From assembly GCA_031255315.1 (NCBI GenBank), contig JAIRSS010000002.1, positions 1 to 18,142 of the forward strand: DNA of 18,142 nt. The letters run 5' to 3'. A program made the translations under genes and the position numbers. A model generated the notes under the pieces. The model was given only the letters and a program-made list of their open reading frames with translations, had not been told where the DNA came from and made no database searches. This document shows positions 7,701-15,998 of the stretch, piece by piece. The stretch is from Spirochaetaceae bacterium. Its GTDB lineage: Bacteria; Spirochaetota; Spirochaetia; Treponematales; Breznakiellaceae. Numbering within the stretch: position 1 is the stretch's first letter; each line of letters starts with the position of its first letter.

Positions 7701-8366
7701 ATGAAGTTAATTTTTTTGGGCCCGCCCGGAGCCGGGAAGGGTACCCTGGCGGTTCGGGCGGTGGAGATCCTGGAAAAGTCCCTGGGGACGCCCCACCCCC
7801 ATATCAGTACCGGGGCGATATTCAGGGCCGCCATAGCCGCCCAAAGCCCCCTGGGCCTGAAGGTTAAAGCCATTCTGGATTCGGGCGGGCTTGTGGACGA
7901 CGGGACCACCGTCGATCTGGTGCGGGAACGCCTGGGCCGGGAAGACGCGCGGGAGGGCTACATTCTGGACGGCTTTCCCCGGACCATTCCCCAGGCGGAG
8001 GCCCTGGTCGGCTTTTCCCCCTCGGACCGGGTCCTGAATTTTGATATCCCCGACGAAGCCGTCCTTGAACGGCTGGGGGGCCGCCGGGTCTGCCGCGCCT
8101 GCGGCCACAATTTCCACCTTGTTTTTGATAAACCCCGGCAGGAGGGGGTCTGCGATCACTGCGGCGGGGAAGTCTACACCCGGGACGACGACAAGCCGGA
8201 GGCGGTGCGGAAACGCCTGGATGTGTACCGGGCCCAGACCGCGCCCCTTATTGATTTTTACCGGGCCCGGGGCCTTTTGACCGACGTGGACGCCCGCCCC
8301 GGAGCGGACCAGGTCGTGGAGAATTTTAAGAAGGCCCTGCCGGGCCCCTTGCGGTATCGTGATTAG
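7701..8366 (+). CDS. adk: Adenylate kinase with zinc-binding lid
   Basis: Catalyses the interconversion of ATP and AMP with two ADP, in the cytoplasm. The start MKLIFLGPPGAGKGT at 7701 puts the P-loop (GPPGAGKGT, residues 7-15) right at the N-terminus, as in the family; the in-frame ATG 39 nt upstream would add an unconserved extension. AMP-site motif HISTG at 34-38 and DGFPRT at 90-95 are present. The lid carries Cys131-X2-Cys134 and Cys151-X2-Cys154, a four-cysteine zinc site as in Gram-positive-type enzymes. At 221 residues it is a normal long-form Adk. HISTG is followed by AIFR where most family members have DLLR or DMLR. AGGCGG lies about 9 nt before the ATG. It is monocistronic and divergent from the ABC operon. 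Confidence 0.96.
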   Translation: MKLIFLGPPGAGKGTLAVRAVEILEKSLGTPHPHISTGAIFRAAIAAQSPLGLKVKAILDSGGLVDDGTTVDLVRERLGREDAREGYILDGFPRTIPQAEALVGFSPSDRVLNFDIPDEAVLERLGGRRVCRACGHNFHLVFDKPRQEGVCDHCGGEVYTRDDDKPEAVRKRLDVYRAQTAPLIDFYRARGLLTDVDARPGADQVVENFKKALPGPLRYRD

Positions 8367-8427
8367 GAAGAAAAAGTCCGCGTATATCGCCGTTATACAC
8401 CATTATTTTCCCCCAAATATATTGCCG

Positions 8428-8449
8428 CCCGCGCTCTCCCTGGCGCGGG
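8428..8449. terminator. GC-rich hairpin downstream of adk
   Basis: CCCGCGC (8428-8434) and GCGCGGG (8443-8449) form a perfect 7-bp stem with an 8-nt loop. An alternative overlapping stem is TCTCCC/GGGAGA (8435-8440/8447-8452). It lies about 60 nt after the adk stop and lacks a U-run, so a role as terminator is only possible. Confidence 0.35.
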
Positions 8450-8505
8450 AGATTAATCGCCAATGATGAGGGGTAAAAACCGGCAGACCATATAAAATCT
8501 ATACC

Positions 8506-8645
8506 GAGGCTTTCCCAAAACTTCAGTTTTTTGGAAAGCAACCTTGAAATTCGTGGTTTTGCAAGGCTGAAAGCCTGAAAAACCGCAAGAGCCTGTCCCA
8601 AAACCGTGCGTATAGCGCACAGTCAATTAGTTTTGGGACAGACTC
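8506..8645. repeat. MITE-like element with 16-bp terminal inverted repeats
   Basis: This lies in the 356-nt gene-free stretch between adk and atpC. The left end (8506-8521, GAGGCTTTCCCAAAAC) and the reverse complement of the right end (8630-8645, GAGTCTGTCCCAAAAC) match at 14 of 16 bases. A third copy, GAGCCTGTCCCAAAAC at 8589-8604, is a direct repeat of the left end (14 of 16). Internal hairpins: GCTTTCC plus AAAACT paired across 8509-8539, and GTGGTTTT/AAAACCGC with AGGCT/AGCCT inside across 8553-8586. No transposase and no clear target-site duplication is seen. It could be a non-autonomous transposable element or a REP-type repeat family. Confidence 0.55.
8589..8645 (-). terminator. Long hairpin downstream of the atp operon
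   Basis: Arms 8589-8604 and 8630-8645 form a 16-bp stem. On the plus strand there is one C/A mismatch; in minus-strand RNA the same position is a U-G wobble, so the stem is fully paired only on the atp side. A nested 5-bp stem GTGCG/CGCAC (8606-8610/8616-8620) sits in the loop. A short T-rich run follows after about 6 nt on the minus strand. Probably the end or 3' stabiliser of the atp transcript, about 80 nt past atpC. Confidence 0.45.
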
Positions 8646-8675
8646 AGTGGTTTCTATTAAGACCACCGGATTTGA

Positions 8676-8705
8676 GGCGCGTTATTATCCGCAAGTATCC
8701 GCGCC
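8676..8705 (-). terminator. Stem-loop just past atpC
   Basis: GGCGCG (8676-8681) pairs with CGCGCC (8700-8705) around an 18-nt loop, starting about 17 nt after the atpC stop. There is no U-run. It may work with the longer hairpin further on, or be a chance GC-rich stem. Confidence 0.3.
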
Positions 8706-8722
8706 GCCTGATTTAGAAGCCC

Positions 8723-9145
8723 TCACTTCCCCGCGTCCGCAGAGGCGCACACCTTTAGCCGGTTCTCCGCCCGCCTAAGCGTCGACCGGGCGTTGTCGGT
8801 CTCGAATTTGAACACCGCCGCCTCAAGCTGCTCTTCCGCCCGCTCCTTCGCGGCCAGCGCCCTATCACGGTCTATCTCCTCCGGCCATTCAGCGGCATCC
8901 ACCATCAGAATCGTACGATGGCCAGACACCTCCAGGACGCCCTCAGTGATAAACGCCTGTTTCCACCGCCCTTCCTTGTCCCGAATCTTAAGGACCCCCG
9001 TAACCACCGGGGCGGTAAAAAAGGTGTGGTCCGCATAGACCCCTATTTCACCGTCGATAAGGGTAACAACCAGGGCTTCCACCGTATCGGCGTAAAAACG
9101 GCGGTAGGGGGTATGCACTTCCAGGTTAAAAAGTTTTGCCGCCAT
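8723..9145 (-). CDS. atpC: ATP synthase F1 epsilon subunit
   Basis: Epsilon is part of the central rotor stalk and inhibits ATP hydrolysis through its C-terminal helices. The 140-residue protein has the N-terminal beta-sandwich (LFNLEVHTPYRRFYADTVEAL, then DGEIGVYADHTFF in place of the usual GELGILPGH, and ITEGVLEVSG) followed by a helical hairpin rich in AKERAEEQLEAA and ARSTLRRAENRLKV. Length is typical. The ATG directly follows the atpD TAG with no gap, and GAAGG precedes it by 5 nt. Last gene of the atp operon. The C-terminal helices are complete, so the regulatory hairpin is retained. Confidence 0.95.
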   Translation of the reverse strand: MAAKLFNLEVHTPYRRFYADTVEALVVTLIDGEIGVYADHTFFTAPVVTGVLKIRDKEGRWKQAFITEGVLEVSGHRTILMVDAAEWPEEIDRDRALAAKERAEEQLEAAVFKFETDNARSTLRRAENRLKVCASADAGK

Positions 9146-10549
<1,404 letters not shown>

Positions 10550-10576
10550 TTATACCTCTACCGTTCTTCCGTTCTA

Positions 10577-10666
10577 GGAGTTGGCGCGCTTCGCGCTTAA
10601 ACCCCTCAAAAATTACCGATCAGGCGATTTTTACCCTGCAAACTCCGTCGGACCGAAGGTCCGCGG
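10577..10666. other. Structured spacer between atpG and atpD
   Basis: The 151-nt gap 10547-10697 holds nested inverted repeats. An outer stem, 10577-10585 with 10638-10646 (8 of 9 pairs), encloses GCGCG-ctt-CGCGC (10584-10596, overlapping the base of the outer stem) and AAAAAT/ATTTTT (10608-10613/10627-10632). Next to it is CCG-t-CGGACC-gaa-GGTCCG-CGG (10645-10666), a 9-bp stem with one bulge and a GAA loop. No open reading frame or complete promoter was found. It could be an mRNA processing or stability element tuning beta and epsilon output, or an inserted REP-like repeat. Confidence 0.5.
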
Positions 10667-10697
10667 CACGCCGGTTAAAGTGTAACAGGCTGCCAGG

Positions 10698-11594
10698 CTA
10701 ATCGTTCAACGCGGTGGAACCTGAAATAATCTCCGTTACTTCCTGGGTGATGCCCGCCTGCCGGGCCCGGTTATAATGAAGCTGAAGATCCGCCAGCATT
10801 TCTTCCGCGTTTTTGGAGGACTCCTCCATGGCGGTCATCCGGGCGCTCTGCTCGCTGACATAGGCTTCCACCAGACTTCCGTAAACAACGCCCCGGATAT
10901 ACAGGGGGACCAGGGCGTCAAAAACTTCCTCTGGAGAGGGAATATACTCAAACTGAAGGGCCGCCCGCTCCCGGCTGTCAAACCGGGCCAGGTCCGCCTT
11001 CATCGCTTCCGCGTCCAGGGGCAGAATCTGCCGCTCCGCCGGCTGAAGTTTAACGGCGCTGTACATGTGGGTATAAACCAAATGAACCTCGTCAAACATA
11101 CCCCACAGATACTGGGAAATGATGTATTCGGCGATCTGCCTGGCGTCGTCTACCTCAGGCAGCCGGGAACGGAATGAAAAATTTTCCAGAATCAAATAGG
11201 GAGAATGAATGAAGTACCGGTACCCTATGGACCCGATTAGAATGAGCAGGGGATTTTTGAGCCGGGAACAGAGTTCCGCCGCGCACCGGCAGACGTTGGC
11301 GTTATACCCCCCCGCCAGGCCCTTATCGCTCGTAACCGCCACCACCGCGCTGTGACGGACCCCGCCTGAATTGCTCCATCCGGAACGGGGGAAAAATTCG
11401 CTCTGAGGATGCCCGGCGGCGGCAAGGATGTCGTACATAGACTTCTGTATCCTCGTAAAAAACGGTTCCGTATCCTCCAGGACCCGCCGCCCCTTCCGCA
11501 GTTTGGCGGTAGAGATAAGGTTCATCGCCTTGGTCACCTGCAAGGTCTGCCGTATTGCCCGCATCCTGAGCTGTACGTCCCGTAAATTCGCCAT
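10698..11594 (-). CDS. atpG: ATP synthase F1 gamma subunit
   Basis: Gamma is the rotating central shaft that couples the c-ring to the catalytic sites. The 298-residue protein begins MANLRDVQLRMRAIRQTLQV, then TKAMNLISTAKLRK, has the conserved SDKGLAGGYN segment, and ends with the long helix carrying EQSARMTAMEESSKNAEEML followed by YNRARQAGITQEVTEIISG. These are the two coiled-coil halves and the central Rossmann-like domain of the family. The N-terminal NLISTAKLRK replaces the more common MVAAAKLRRA. GGGAG 6 nt before the ATG touches the atpA stop, so translation is probably coupled. Confidence 0.97.
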   Translation of the reverse strand: MANLRDVQLRMRAIRQTLQVTKAMNLISTAKLRKGRRVLEDTEPFFTRIQKSMYDILAAAGHPQSEFFPRSGWSNSGGVRHSAVVAVTSDKGLAGGYNANVCRCAAELCSRLKNPLLILIGSIGYRYFIHSPYLILENFSFRSRLPEVDDARQIAEYIISQYLWGMFDEVHLVYTHMYSAVKLQPAERQILPLDAEAMKADLARFDSRERAALQFEYIPSPEEVFDALVPLYIRGVVYGSLVEAYVSEQSARMTAMEESSKNAEEMLADLQLHYNRARQAGITQEVTEIISGSTALND

Positions 11595-11603
11595 ACAGTC
11601 TCC

Positions 11604-13112
11604 CTACCGCTGTTTAACGGCCCGCTTGAAATCTTCCAGAGCGCCCGAAAGTTCCGTCTCCTGTTCCATGGTAAGCTCCCCGGTCTTCTCTATGGCTTCC
11701 AGGAGTTCCCAATGGCCGGTATTCAGGTGTTCCACAAATTCCCCGATAAAAGCGCCGGCCTTAGCCGTGGGAATGCCGATAAGATGGCCGTTAACCGCAA
11801 CGTACAGGATGGCCGCCTGTTCCGCCATACTCCAGGGCGTAAACTGCGGCTGTTTAAGCACCTCCATGAGCCGTTCCCCCTGGGCCAGTTTATCCTGAGT
11901 GGCCTTATCCAGGTCGCTGCCGAACTGGGCGAAGGCGGCCATTTCCCGGTACTGGGCCAGGTCCAGCCGCAGCCGGCCCGAGGCCTTGCGAACAGCCTTG
12001 GACTGGGCTGAACCGCCGACCCGGCTGACCGAAAGTCCCACGTCTATGGCCGGACGGAACCCTGAATAGAAGAGTTCCGAATCCAGGAACACCTGGCCGT
12101 CGGTGATGGAGATGACATTGGTGGGAATATACGAAGAAATATCCCCCGCTTGGGTTTCCACAATGGGGAGGGCGGTAATAGAGCCTCCGCCTTTGGCGGC
12201 GGAAAGTTTGGCGGCCCGTTCCAAAAGCCGGGAATGAAGATAGAACACGTCTCCGGGAAAGGCTTCCCGTCCCGGGGGCCTTCGCAGGAGCAGGGAGATG
12301 GTCCTGTAGGCCACGGCGTGCTTGGAAAGATCGTCATACACCACCAGGACGTCTTTTCCCCGGTGCATAAAGAATTCCGCCATAGCGCAGGCCGAATACG
12401 GCGCCAGGTACTGAAGGGCTGCGGAATCCGAAGCCGAAGCCAAAACGACAAAGGTATACTCCAACGCGCCAAAACGTTCCAGGTTCTTGATGATCGCCGC
12501 CACGGAAGACGCCTTTTGGCCTATGGCGCAGTAGACGCAGTAGACCCCCTTCCCTTTCTGGTTGATGATGGCATCCACCGCCAGGGCGGTTTTGCCGGTC
12601 TGCCGGTCCCCGATGATGAGCTCCCGCTGGCCCCGGCCTATAGGAATCATGGCGTCCACCGCCAACGCGCCGGTTTGCAAAGGCTGGTTCACGCCGCCAC
12701 GGTCTATGACCGGCGGCGCGGGGGCTTCCACCGGAAGGTATTCCGCCGCTTCCAGAGGGCCTTTCCCATCTAAGGGCTCTCCCAGGGGATTCACCACCCT
12801 GCCTGGAAGGGCTTCTCCGGCGGGTACGGAAACCACCCGTCCGGTTCCCCGGACTTCTTCCCCATCCCTCACCAGGGATTCCCCATTGAGGAGTACGCAG
12901 CCTACCGCGTCTTCCTCCAGATTAAGGACTATCCCCGCCGCGCCGGAAGCAAACTCCACGAGTTCCCCGTACACGGCGTGATCCAAACCGTACACCCTGG
13001 CCACCGAGTCCCCCACCTGGGTAACAAACCCGATGGATCCGGAGGAAGGCTTGCCCTCCCAGTTTTCCAGTTGTTCCCGTAAGACCTTCGCCAAGTCCGT
13101 AAAATTCGTCAT
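11604..13112 (-). CDS. atpA: ATP synthase F1 alpha subunit
   Basis: The non-catalytic nucleotide-binding subunit that alternates with beta in F1. The 502-residue reading starts at [10 protein letters not shown]: its ATG overlaps the atpH TGA by 4 nt and AAGGAGG stands 8 nt upstream. An in-frame upstream start would lie within atpH and add 30 unconserved residues. Walker A GDRQTGKT is at 168-175. Other family segments are [34 protein letters not shown], and SVSRVGG, which carries the arginine finger reaching the beta site. Length and motif order are normal. Confidence 0.98.
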   Translation of the reverse strand: MTNFTDLAKVLREQLENWEGKPSSGSIGFVTQVGDSVARVYGLDHAVYGELVEFASGAAGIVLNLEEDAVGCVLLNGESLVRDGEEVRGTGRVVSVPAGEALPGRVVNPLGEPLDGKGPLEAAEYLPVEAPAPPVIDRGGVNQPLQTGALAVDAMIPIGRGQRELIIGDRQTGKTALAVDAIINQKGKGVYCVYCAIGQKASSVAAIIKNLERFGALEYTFVVLASASDSAALQYLAPYSACAMAEFFMHRGKDVLVVYDDLSKHAVAYRTISLLLRRPPGREAFPGDVFYLHSRLLERAAKLSAAKGGGSITALPIVETQAGDISSYIPTNVISITDGQVFLDSELFYSGFRPAIDVGLSVSRVGGSAQSKAVRKASGRLRLDLAQYREMAAFAQFGSDLDKATQDKLAQGERLMEVLKQPQFTPWSMAEQAAILYVAVNGHLIGIPTAKAGAFIGEFVEHLNTGHWELLEAIEKTGELTMEQETELSGALEDFKRAVKQR

Positions 13113-13693
13113 GCAAAACCTCCTTCGGAAGCGGCCTTCCCCGGCGCGGCCTTTAGGGCTTGGGCCATGCTGTGTATCTGTCCCCGCAGACTGGCGTCCC
13201 ATACCTCGCCGCCGATTATAATCCGGTATCCCCCCAGGAGTTCCGGCCGTATACGGGTTTCAACTACAATTCCGGAAACCGGGGGACTTCGGGTTATTGT
13301 TTTTTTACTCACCACGGCTTTCAGGTCCGCCTCAAACGCCGGATCCGGCGGGGCCGCCGCTTCCGCCGCCACTGTAAGGACGCCTTTTTTGCGGCCCAGC
13401 AGCCTTTCAACTTCCGCGGCGACCCTGCCGGCCTGCCGGAAGCGGCCTTTCTTCACCAGGAGCAGGATAAAACGCACCGCCATTTCAAGCCCCCGGGAGG
13501 GCGGGGATGTCCCGGTTGACCCGGCGGCGCGGCGCATCATTCCCTCCAACTGGCGGGCAGAATAGTCGCCGGTAACCGGCGCGGGAAGACCGCGCAGGCA
13601 GGCAAGGAGGGTCTTGAGAGCCGCGCAGCCGTTTTCGGCGTCCTCCCCGCAGGAGGCGATAAAGGCCAGGGCCCAGCGGTCCGGGCGGAACAT
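13109..13693 (-). CDS. atpH: ATP synthase delta subunit (peripheral stalk)
   Basis: Delta sits on top of F1 and ties it to the b-subunit stator. It is the most variable subunit. At 194 residues it is slightly long for the family. The helical N-terminal domain is poorly conserved, but the C-terminal domain is recognisable: [24 protein letters not shown] resembles the usual P-LIGG-I-I-IGD-DGSV-G pattern. The ATG overlaps the atpF stop by one base (TGATG), and its own stop overlaps the atpA start by 4 nt, so the three genes are translationally coupled. Position between atpF and atpA makes the call safe despite divergence. Confidence 0.93.
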   Translation of the reverse strand: MFRPDRWALAFIASCGEDAENGCAALKTLLACLRGLPAPVTGDYSARQLEGMMRRAAGSTGTSPPSRGLEMAVRFILLLVKKGRFRQAGRVAAEVERLLGRKKGVLTVAAEAAAPPDPAFEADLKAVVSKKTITRSPPVSGIVVETRIRPELLGGYRIIIGGEVWDASLRGQIHSMAQALKAAPGKAASEGGFA

Positions 13694-14175
13694 CAGGGAT
13701 TCCCCAACTCGTTAAGGAGCAGCGCGGCCTGACGCCGGGCGTCTTCCCCGGAAAGTTCCCGCCTCAGAAGCCGGCTTGCGGCCGCGACAACCAGGGCGGC
13801 GGCCTCGCCGCGGAATTGAACCATAGCCGCGTTCCGCTCCACCTCAAGCTGGGCTCTTCCCGCCGCGATGATACGGCCGGCTTCGTCCTTACCGGCGCGG
13901 ATTATTCCCGCCGCTTCTTTTTCCGCCGCTTTCCGGGCGTTCTGGATGCAGGCGTCCGCTTCCGCTTCGGCCCTCCCCAGTTGTTCCTCCCGTTGGGCCA
14001 ACAGGGCTTTCGCCTGATTTTTATCCTTTTCCGCCTGTTCGAGGGCGTTCCGGATCTTGTTTGACCGCTCTTCCATGAATTTAGTTACCGGCTTGAAGAG
14101 GATGGCCCGCAGGATAAAGAACAAAACCCCTACATTGATGAGGGTAAAGAAAAAGGTAACTGAAAAATCAAGCAT
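13693..14175 (-). CDS. atpF: ATP synthase Fo b subunit (stator)
   Basis: A 160-residue single-pass membrane protein whose long helix forms the peripheral stalk. The N-terminal membrane helix (about 5-28, starting MLDFSVTFFFTLINVGVLFF) is followed by the conserved LFKPVTKFMEERSNKI and then an alanine/glutamate/lysine-rich coiled coil (QAEKDKNQAKALLAQREEQL onward). Length is typical. It starts 8 nt after the atpE stop with TAAGG just upstream. There is one b gene and no separate b', so the stator is probably a homodimer. Confidence 0.96.
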   Translation of the reverse strand: MLDFSVTFFFTLINVGVLFFILRAILFKPVTKFMEERSNKIRNALEQAEKDKNQAKALLAQREEQLGRAEAEADACIQNARKAAEKEAAGIIRAGKDEAGRIIAAGRAQLEVERNAAMVQFRGEAAALVVAAASRLLRRELSGEDARRQAALLLNELGNP

Positions 14176-14183
14176 AGGGGGCC

Positions 14184-14402
14184 TTACTTGACGATCAACA
14201 GAATAGCAACCACGAAGCCGTAAATAGCCGTCGCTTCCGCCAGGGCGATTCCCAGGAAAAAGACGGTCTGTATTTTACCCGACGCTTCAGGCTGCCGCGA
14301 AATAGCCTCGGCGCTCTTACCCGTGGCAATACCGATGCCGATGCCGGCGCCCAAGCCGGTAAGGACCGCGATTCCCGCTCCGATGAGGTAAATCAATTCC
14401 AT
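14184..14402 (-). CDS. atpE: ATP synthase Fo c subunit, proton-type ligand residues
   Basis: A 72-residue helical hairpin forming the rotor ring in the membrane. Helix 1 has the [14 protein letters not shown] glycine pattern for tight ring packing, the loop has the conserved RQPEASG, and helix 2 carries the ion-binding carboxylate Glu56 in LAEATAIYG. In sodium-type c subunits such as that of Ilyobacter, a Gln stands where Ile24 is here and a Ser follows the carboxylate where Ala57 is here. Both sodium ligands are missing, so proton coupling is predicted. AAGGAG lies 8 nt before the ATG, the strongest ribosome-binding site in the operon, which fits the high copy number of c. Confidence 0.97.
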   Translation of the reverse strand: MELIYLIGAGIAVLTGLGAGIGIGIATGKSAEAISRQPEASGKIQTVFFLGIALAEATAIYGFVVAILLIVK

Positions 14403-14441
14403 AATATATTCTCCTTAGCGTTTTTATAGGCTCCAAGGCCC

Positions 14442-15179
14442 TCAATTTTTTACTTTTTCCCCTTCCACCGCCTCAGCGATAAAGAGGATGGTCAGGAAGG
14501 TAAATACCAGCGCCTGAATGAGGCCGTCCAGAAAATCGAAGTACAACGACAGGACGGGCGGCGCGATAATAGGGGCGACGAATTCTATCAACAGCATAAT
14601 GATGAACCCCCCCAGAATGTTTCCGAACAGCCGGAGGCACAGGGACAGGGGCCTGATGACGAATTCCAGCAGGTTGAACGGAAGCATCATAGGCACGGGC
14701 GACAAAAGATGTTTTCCCCATCCTTTAAGGCCCCTGGCCCGGATACCGCCAAAAAGAACCAGCAGTATTGAGATGAGCGCCAGGGCCGCCGTGAAGTTGA
14801 TGTCCCTGGCCGGGGGTTTAATAGTAAACGGCGGCTCCCTGCCGAAAGCCGCAATAGGCGAAAGTACGGGAATGATATTCGCCAAGAGCAGGAACAGGAA
14901 CACCGTTCCCACATAGGGGCCGTAGACTCCGGCCCGGGCGCCGAACTGCCGCCGGGAAAACCCGTTGAGGAATTCCACCGCGCCCTCCAGGATACACTGG
15001 ACTCCCCGGGGAATCTGTTTGAGATTCCGGGTTAACAGCAGGGCCGCGATAATGAGAACGGCCATTACGGCCCAGGTAACAACCACCGTTTCCGTTACCG
15101 GTATCTCCCGGCCAAAAAACGTAAACGAAAACACGGTAACGAATTTGAGGGATTCATTGAGATGCGCTCCAAGTTCCAT
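14442..15179 (-). CDS. atpB: ATP synthase Fo a subunit
   Basis: Subunit a forms the two half-channels and the stator face of the ion path. The 245-residue reading starts at MELGAHLNES: this ATG follows the upstream TAA by one base (TAATATG) with GGGGA 7 nt before it. The upstream in-frame start would lie inside the preceding gene. The essential arginine is Arg183 in LCLRLFGN, equivalent to E. coli Arg210; Gln222 in LIQALVFTFLTILF matches E. coli Gln252. Five to six hydrophobic helices are visible. The first helix region is preceded by an N-terminal stretch with FTFFGREIPVTET. First true ATP synthase gene of the operon. Confidence 0.97.
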   Translation of the reverse strand: MELGAHLNESLKFVTVFSFTFFGREIPVTETVVVTWAVMAVLIIAALLLTRNLKQIPRGVQCILEGAVEFLNGFSRRQFGARAGVYGPYVGTVFLFLLLANIIPVLSPIAAFGREPPFTIKPPARDINFTAALALISILLVLFGGIRARGLKGWGKHLLSPVPMMLPFNLLEFVIRPLSLCLRLFGNILGGFIIMLLIEFVAPIIAPPVLSLYFDFLDGLIQALVFTFLTILFIAEAVEGEKVKN

Positions 15180-15180
15180 A

Positions 15181-15720
15181 TTACAGTCCCCGCGCCGCGC
15201 TGTCCGGATCATTCTTAAAGAAGAAGTCATCCCGAAAATACTTTTTCAATAATTGTTCGGAAACCGCGTCATGCTTCTTCATTGAGGTATAGATAGCTTC
15301 CAGAGCGCCTTTCGTAAGATAAAAACAGCCCAACAGGAAAAATTCCGCCATCCTGGAAGAAGCATCCAGGGCCTGGTACATACGGACCGTACCCTCAGGC
15401 GCAAATTCGTTCATCAAATACTCGTTAACCACTTGTTGAGCCAGATTGACGCCGTAAATCGTCTCGGAGACGGGAAACCCCTTCGCTATTTGCCGCTGCC
15501 CGAAACCAACAAAAAACCCGCCCACAAGAGACCGGTCCAGCCCTCTGTCCAGGGCACGGGCCAGTTGAGGATACACGGGGGCGTTAAGTTCGATCAGCGC
15601 TTCACCGGAAAGAGCGGCGTAATGTTGAAACTGCGATGCTTTCCCTACCTTAGCCGCCCATTTTGCCGCGAAACTCCGGGCTTTCAGATTCAATGTATCT
15701 ATAAGAACCCTGTCCACCAT
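15181..15720 (-). CDS. Soluble helical protein heading the atp operon, tentatively RsbRD N-terminal-like
   Basis: A 179-residue, mostly helical protein with no evident membrane segment or signal peptide. The pattern FAAKWAAKV (17-25), a YPQLARALDRG segment (50-60), then GGFFVGFGQRQIAKGFPVSETIYGVNLAQQVVNEYL (67-102) recalls the RsbRD N-terminal/globin-sensor-like domain of stressosome proteins. I cannot confirm that without a profile search. No STAS or kinase domain is attached. It ends one base before the atpB ATG, so it is almost certainly co-transcribed and sits where atpI/atpZ often are, though it resembles neither. The ATG at 15720 has no Shine-Dalgarno but lies 7 nt after a -10 box, implying a leaderless start. 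An upstream in-frame TTG would add 30 residues across the promoter. Confidence 0.7.
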   Translation of the reverse strand: MVDRVLIDTLNLKARSFAAKWAAKVGKASQFQHYAALSGEALIELNAPVYPQLARALDRGLDRSLVGGFFVGFGQRQIAKGFPVSETIYGVNLAQQVVNEYLMNEFAPEGTVRMYQALDASSRMAEFFLLGCFYLTKGALEAIYTSMKKHDAVSEQLLKKYFRDDFFFKNDPDSAARGL

Positions 15721-15727
15721 ATGAGAA

Positions 15728-15756
15728 AGTATAGAGAATTTTATGGAGTATAGCAA
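15728..15756 (-). promoter_or_regulatory. Promoter of the atp operon, probably leaderless
   Basis: On the minus strand: TTGCTA (15756-15751), 17-nt spacer, TATACT (15733-15728). The ATG begins 7 nt after the -10 box, which places the transcription start at or within one base of the initiation codon. Confidence 0.65.
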
Positions 15757-15856
15757 GATTCCGCGCTGCCTCACGAAAAATGTTACCGAAATTACCCTAG
15801 GGACGCCCAAGGGAGGGTACGGAGTGAGTTCAATGGGAACACAGCGCGCCTGTCAT

Positions 15857-15872
15857 CCGGTCTTGAGACCGG
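15857..15872. repeat. Perfect inverted repeat between atp operon and rhomboid gene
   Basis: CCGGTCT-TG-AGACCGG is a perfect 7-bp inverted repeat in the 278-nt divergent intergenic region. It is about 100 nt upstream of the atp promoter and about 90 nt upstream of the rhomboid promoter. It could be a regulator site or a REP-like repeat. Nothing else with coding potential is convincing in this region. Confidence 0.4.
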
Positions 15873-15962
15873 GAAGGATCAGGCCGGCAGCGTTGCGTCA
15901 TACCTCAATGGTACCCAAGCCCGCCCGAAACTCCGCGGTTAACCCGGGAATTCCTAATTTCA

Positions 15963-15992
15963 TTGACCGGGGCCCCGGATAATCATTATCAT
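15963..15992 (+). promoter_or_regulatory. Promoter of the rhomboid gene, probably leaderless
   Basis: TTGACC (15963-15968), 18-nt spacer, TATCAT (15987-15992); each box matches sigma70 consensus at five of six positions. The spacer contains the 12-bp palindrome CCGGGGCCCCGG (15967-15978). Only 6 nt separate the -10 box from the ATG at 15999. Confidence 0.6.
15978..15990. promoter_or_regulatory. fur box: Fur-type operator over the rhomboid -10 box
   Basis: GATAAT-C-ATTATC is a perfect 6-1-6 inverted repeat, identical to the 13-bp core of the classical Fur consensus. The flanking bases extend it to a 7-1-7 site with one mismatch against TGATAATnATTATCA. It overlaps the -10 box, so binding would block RNA polymerase. 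Which Fur-family regulator (Fur, PerR, Zur) binds it cannot be told from the site alone. Confidence 0.55.
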
Positions 15993-15998
15993 GTACCT

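Noticed and set aside
8326..8601. Minus-strand 91-codon frame between adk and atpC
   Set aside because: It overlaps the adk 3' end and runs through the repeat element; the translation follows the inverted repeats. No Shine-Dalgarno and no neighbouring operon logic.
13113..13202. N-terminal extension of atpA by 30 residues
   Set aside because: It lies inside atpH, is unconserved, and the internal ATG at 13112 has AAGGAGG and the usual ATGA overlap.
15180..15230. N-terminal extension of atpB by 17 residues
   Set aside because: It lies inside the preceding gene; the ATG at 15179 has a Shine-Dalgarno and begins one base after the upstream stop.
15743..15982. Plus-strand 79-codon frame upstream of the rhomboid gene
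   Set aside because: It starts inside the atp promoter and ends inside the rhomboid promoter. No Shine-Dalgarno and no recognisable sequence.
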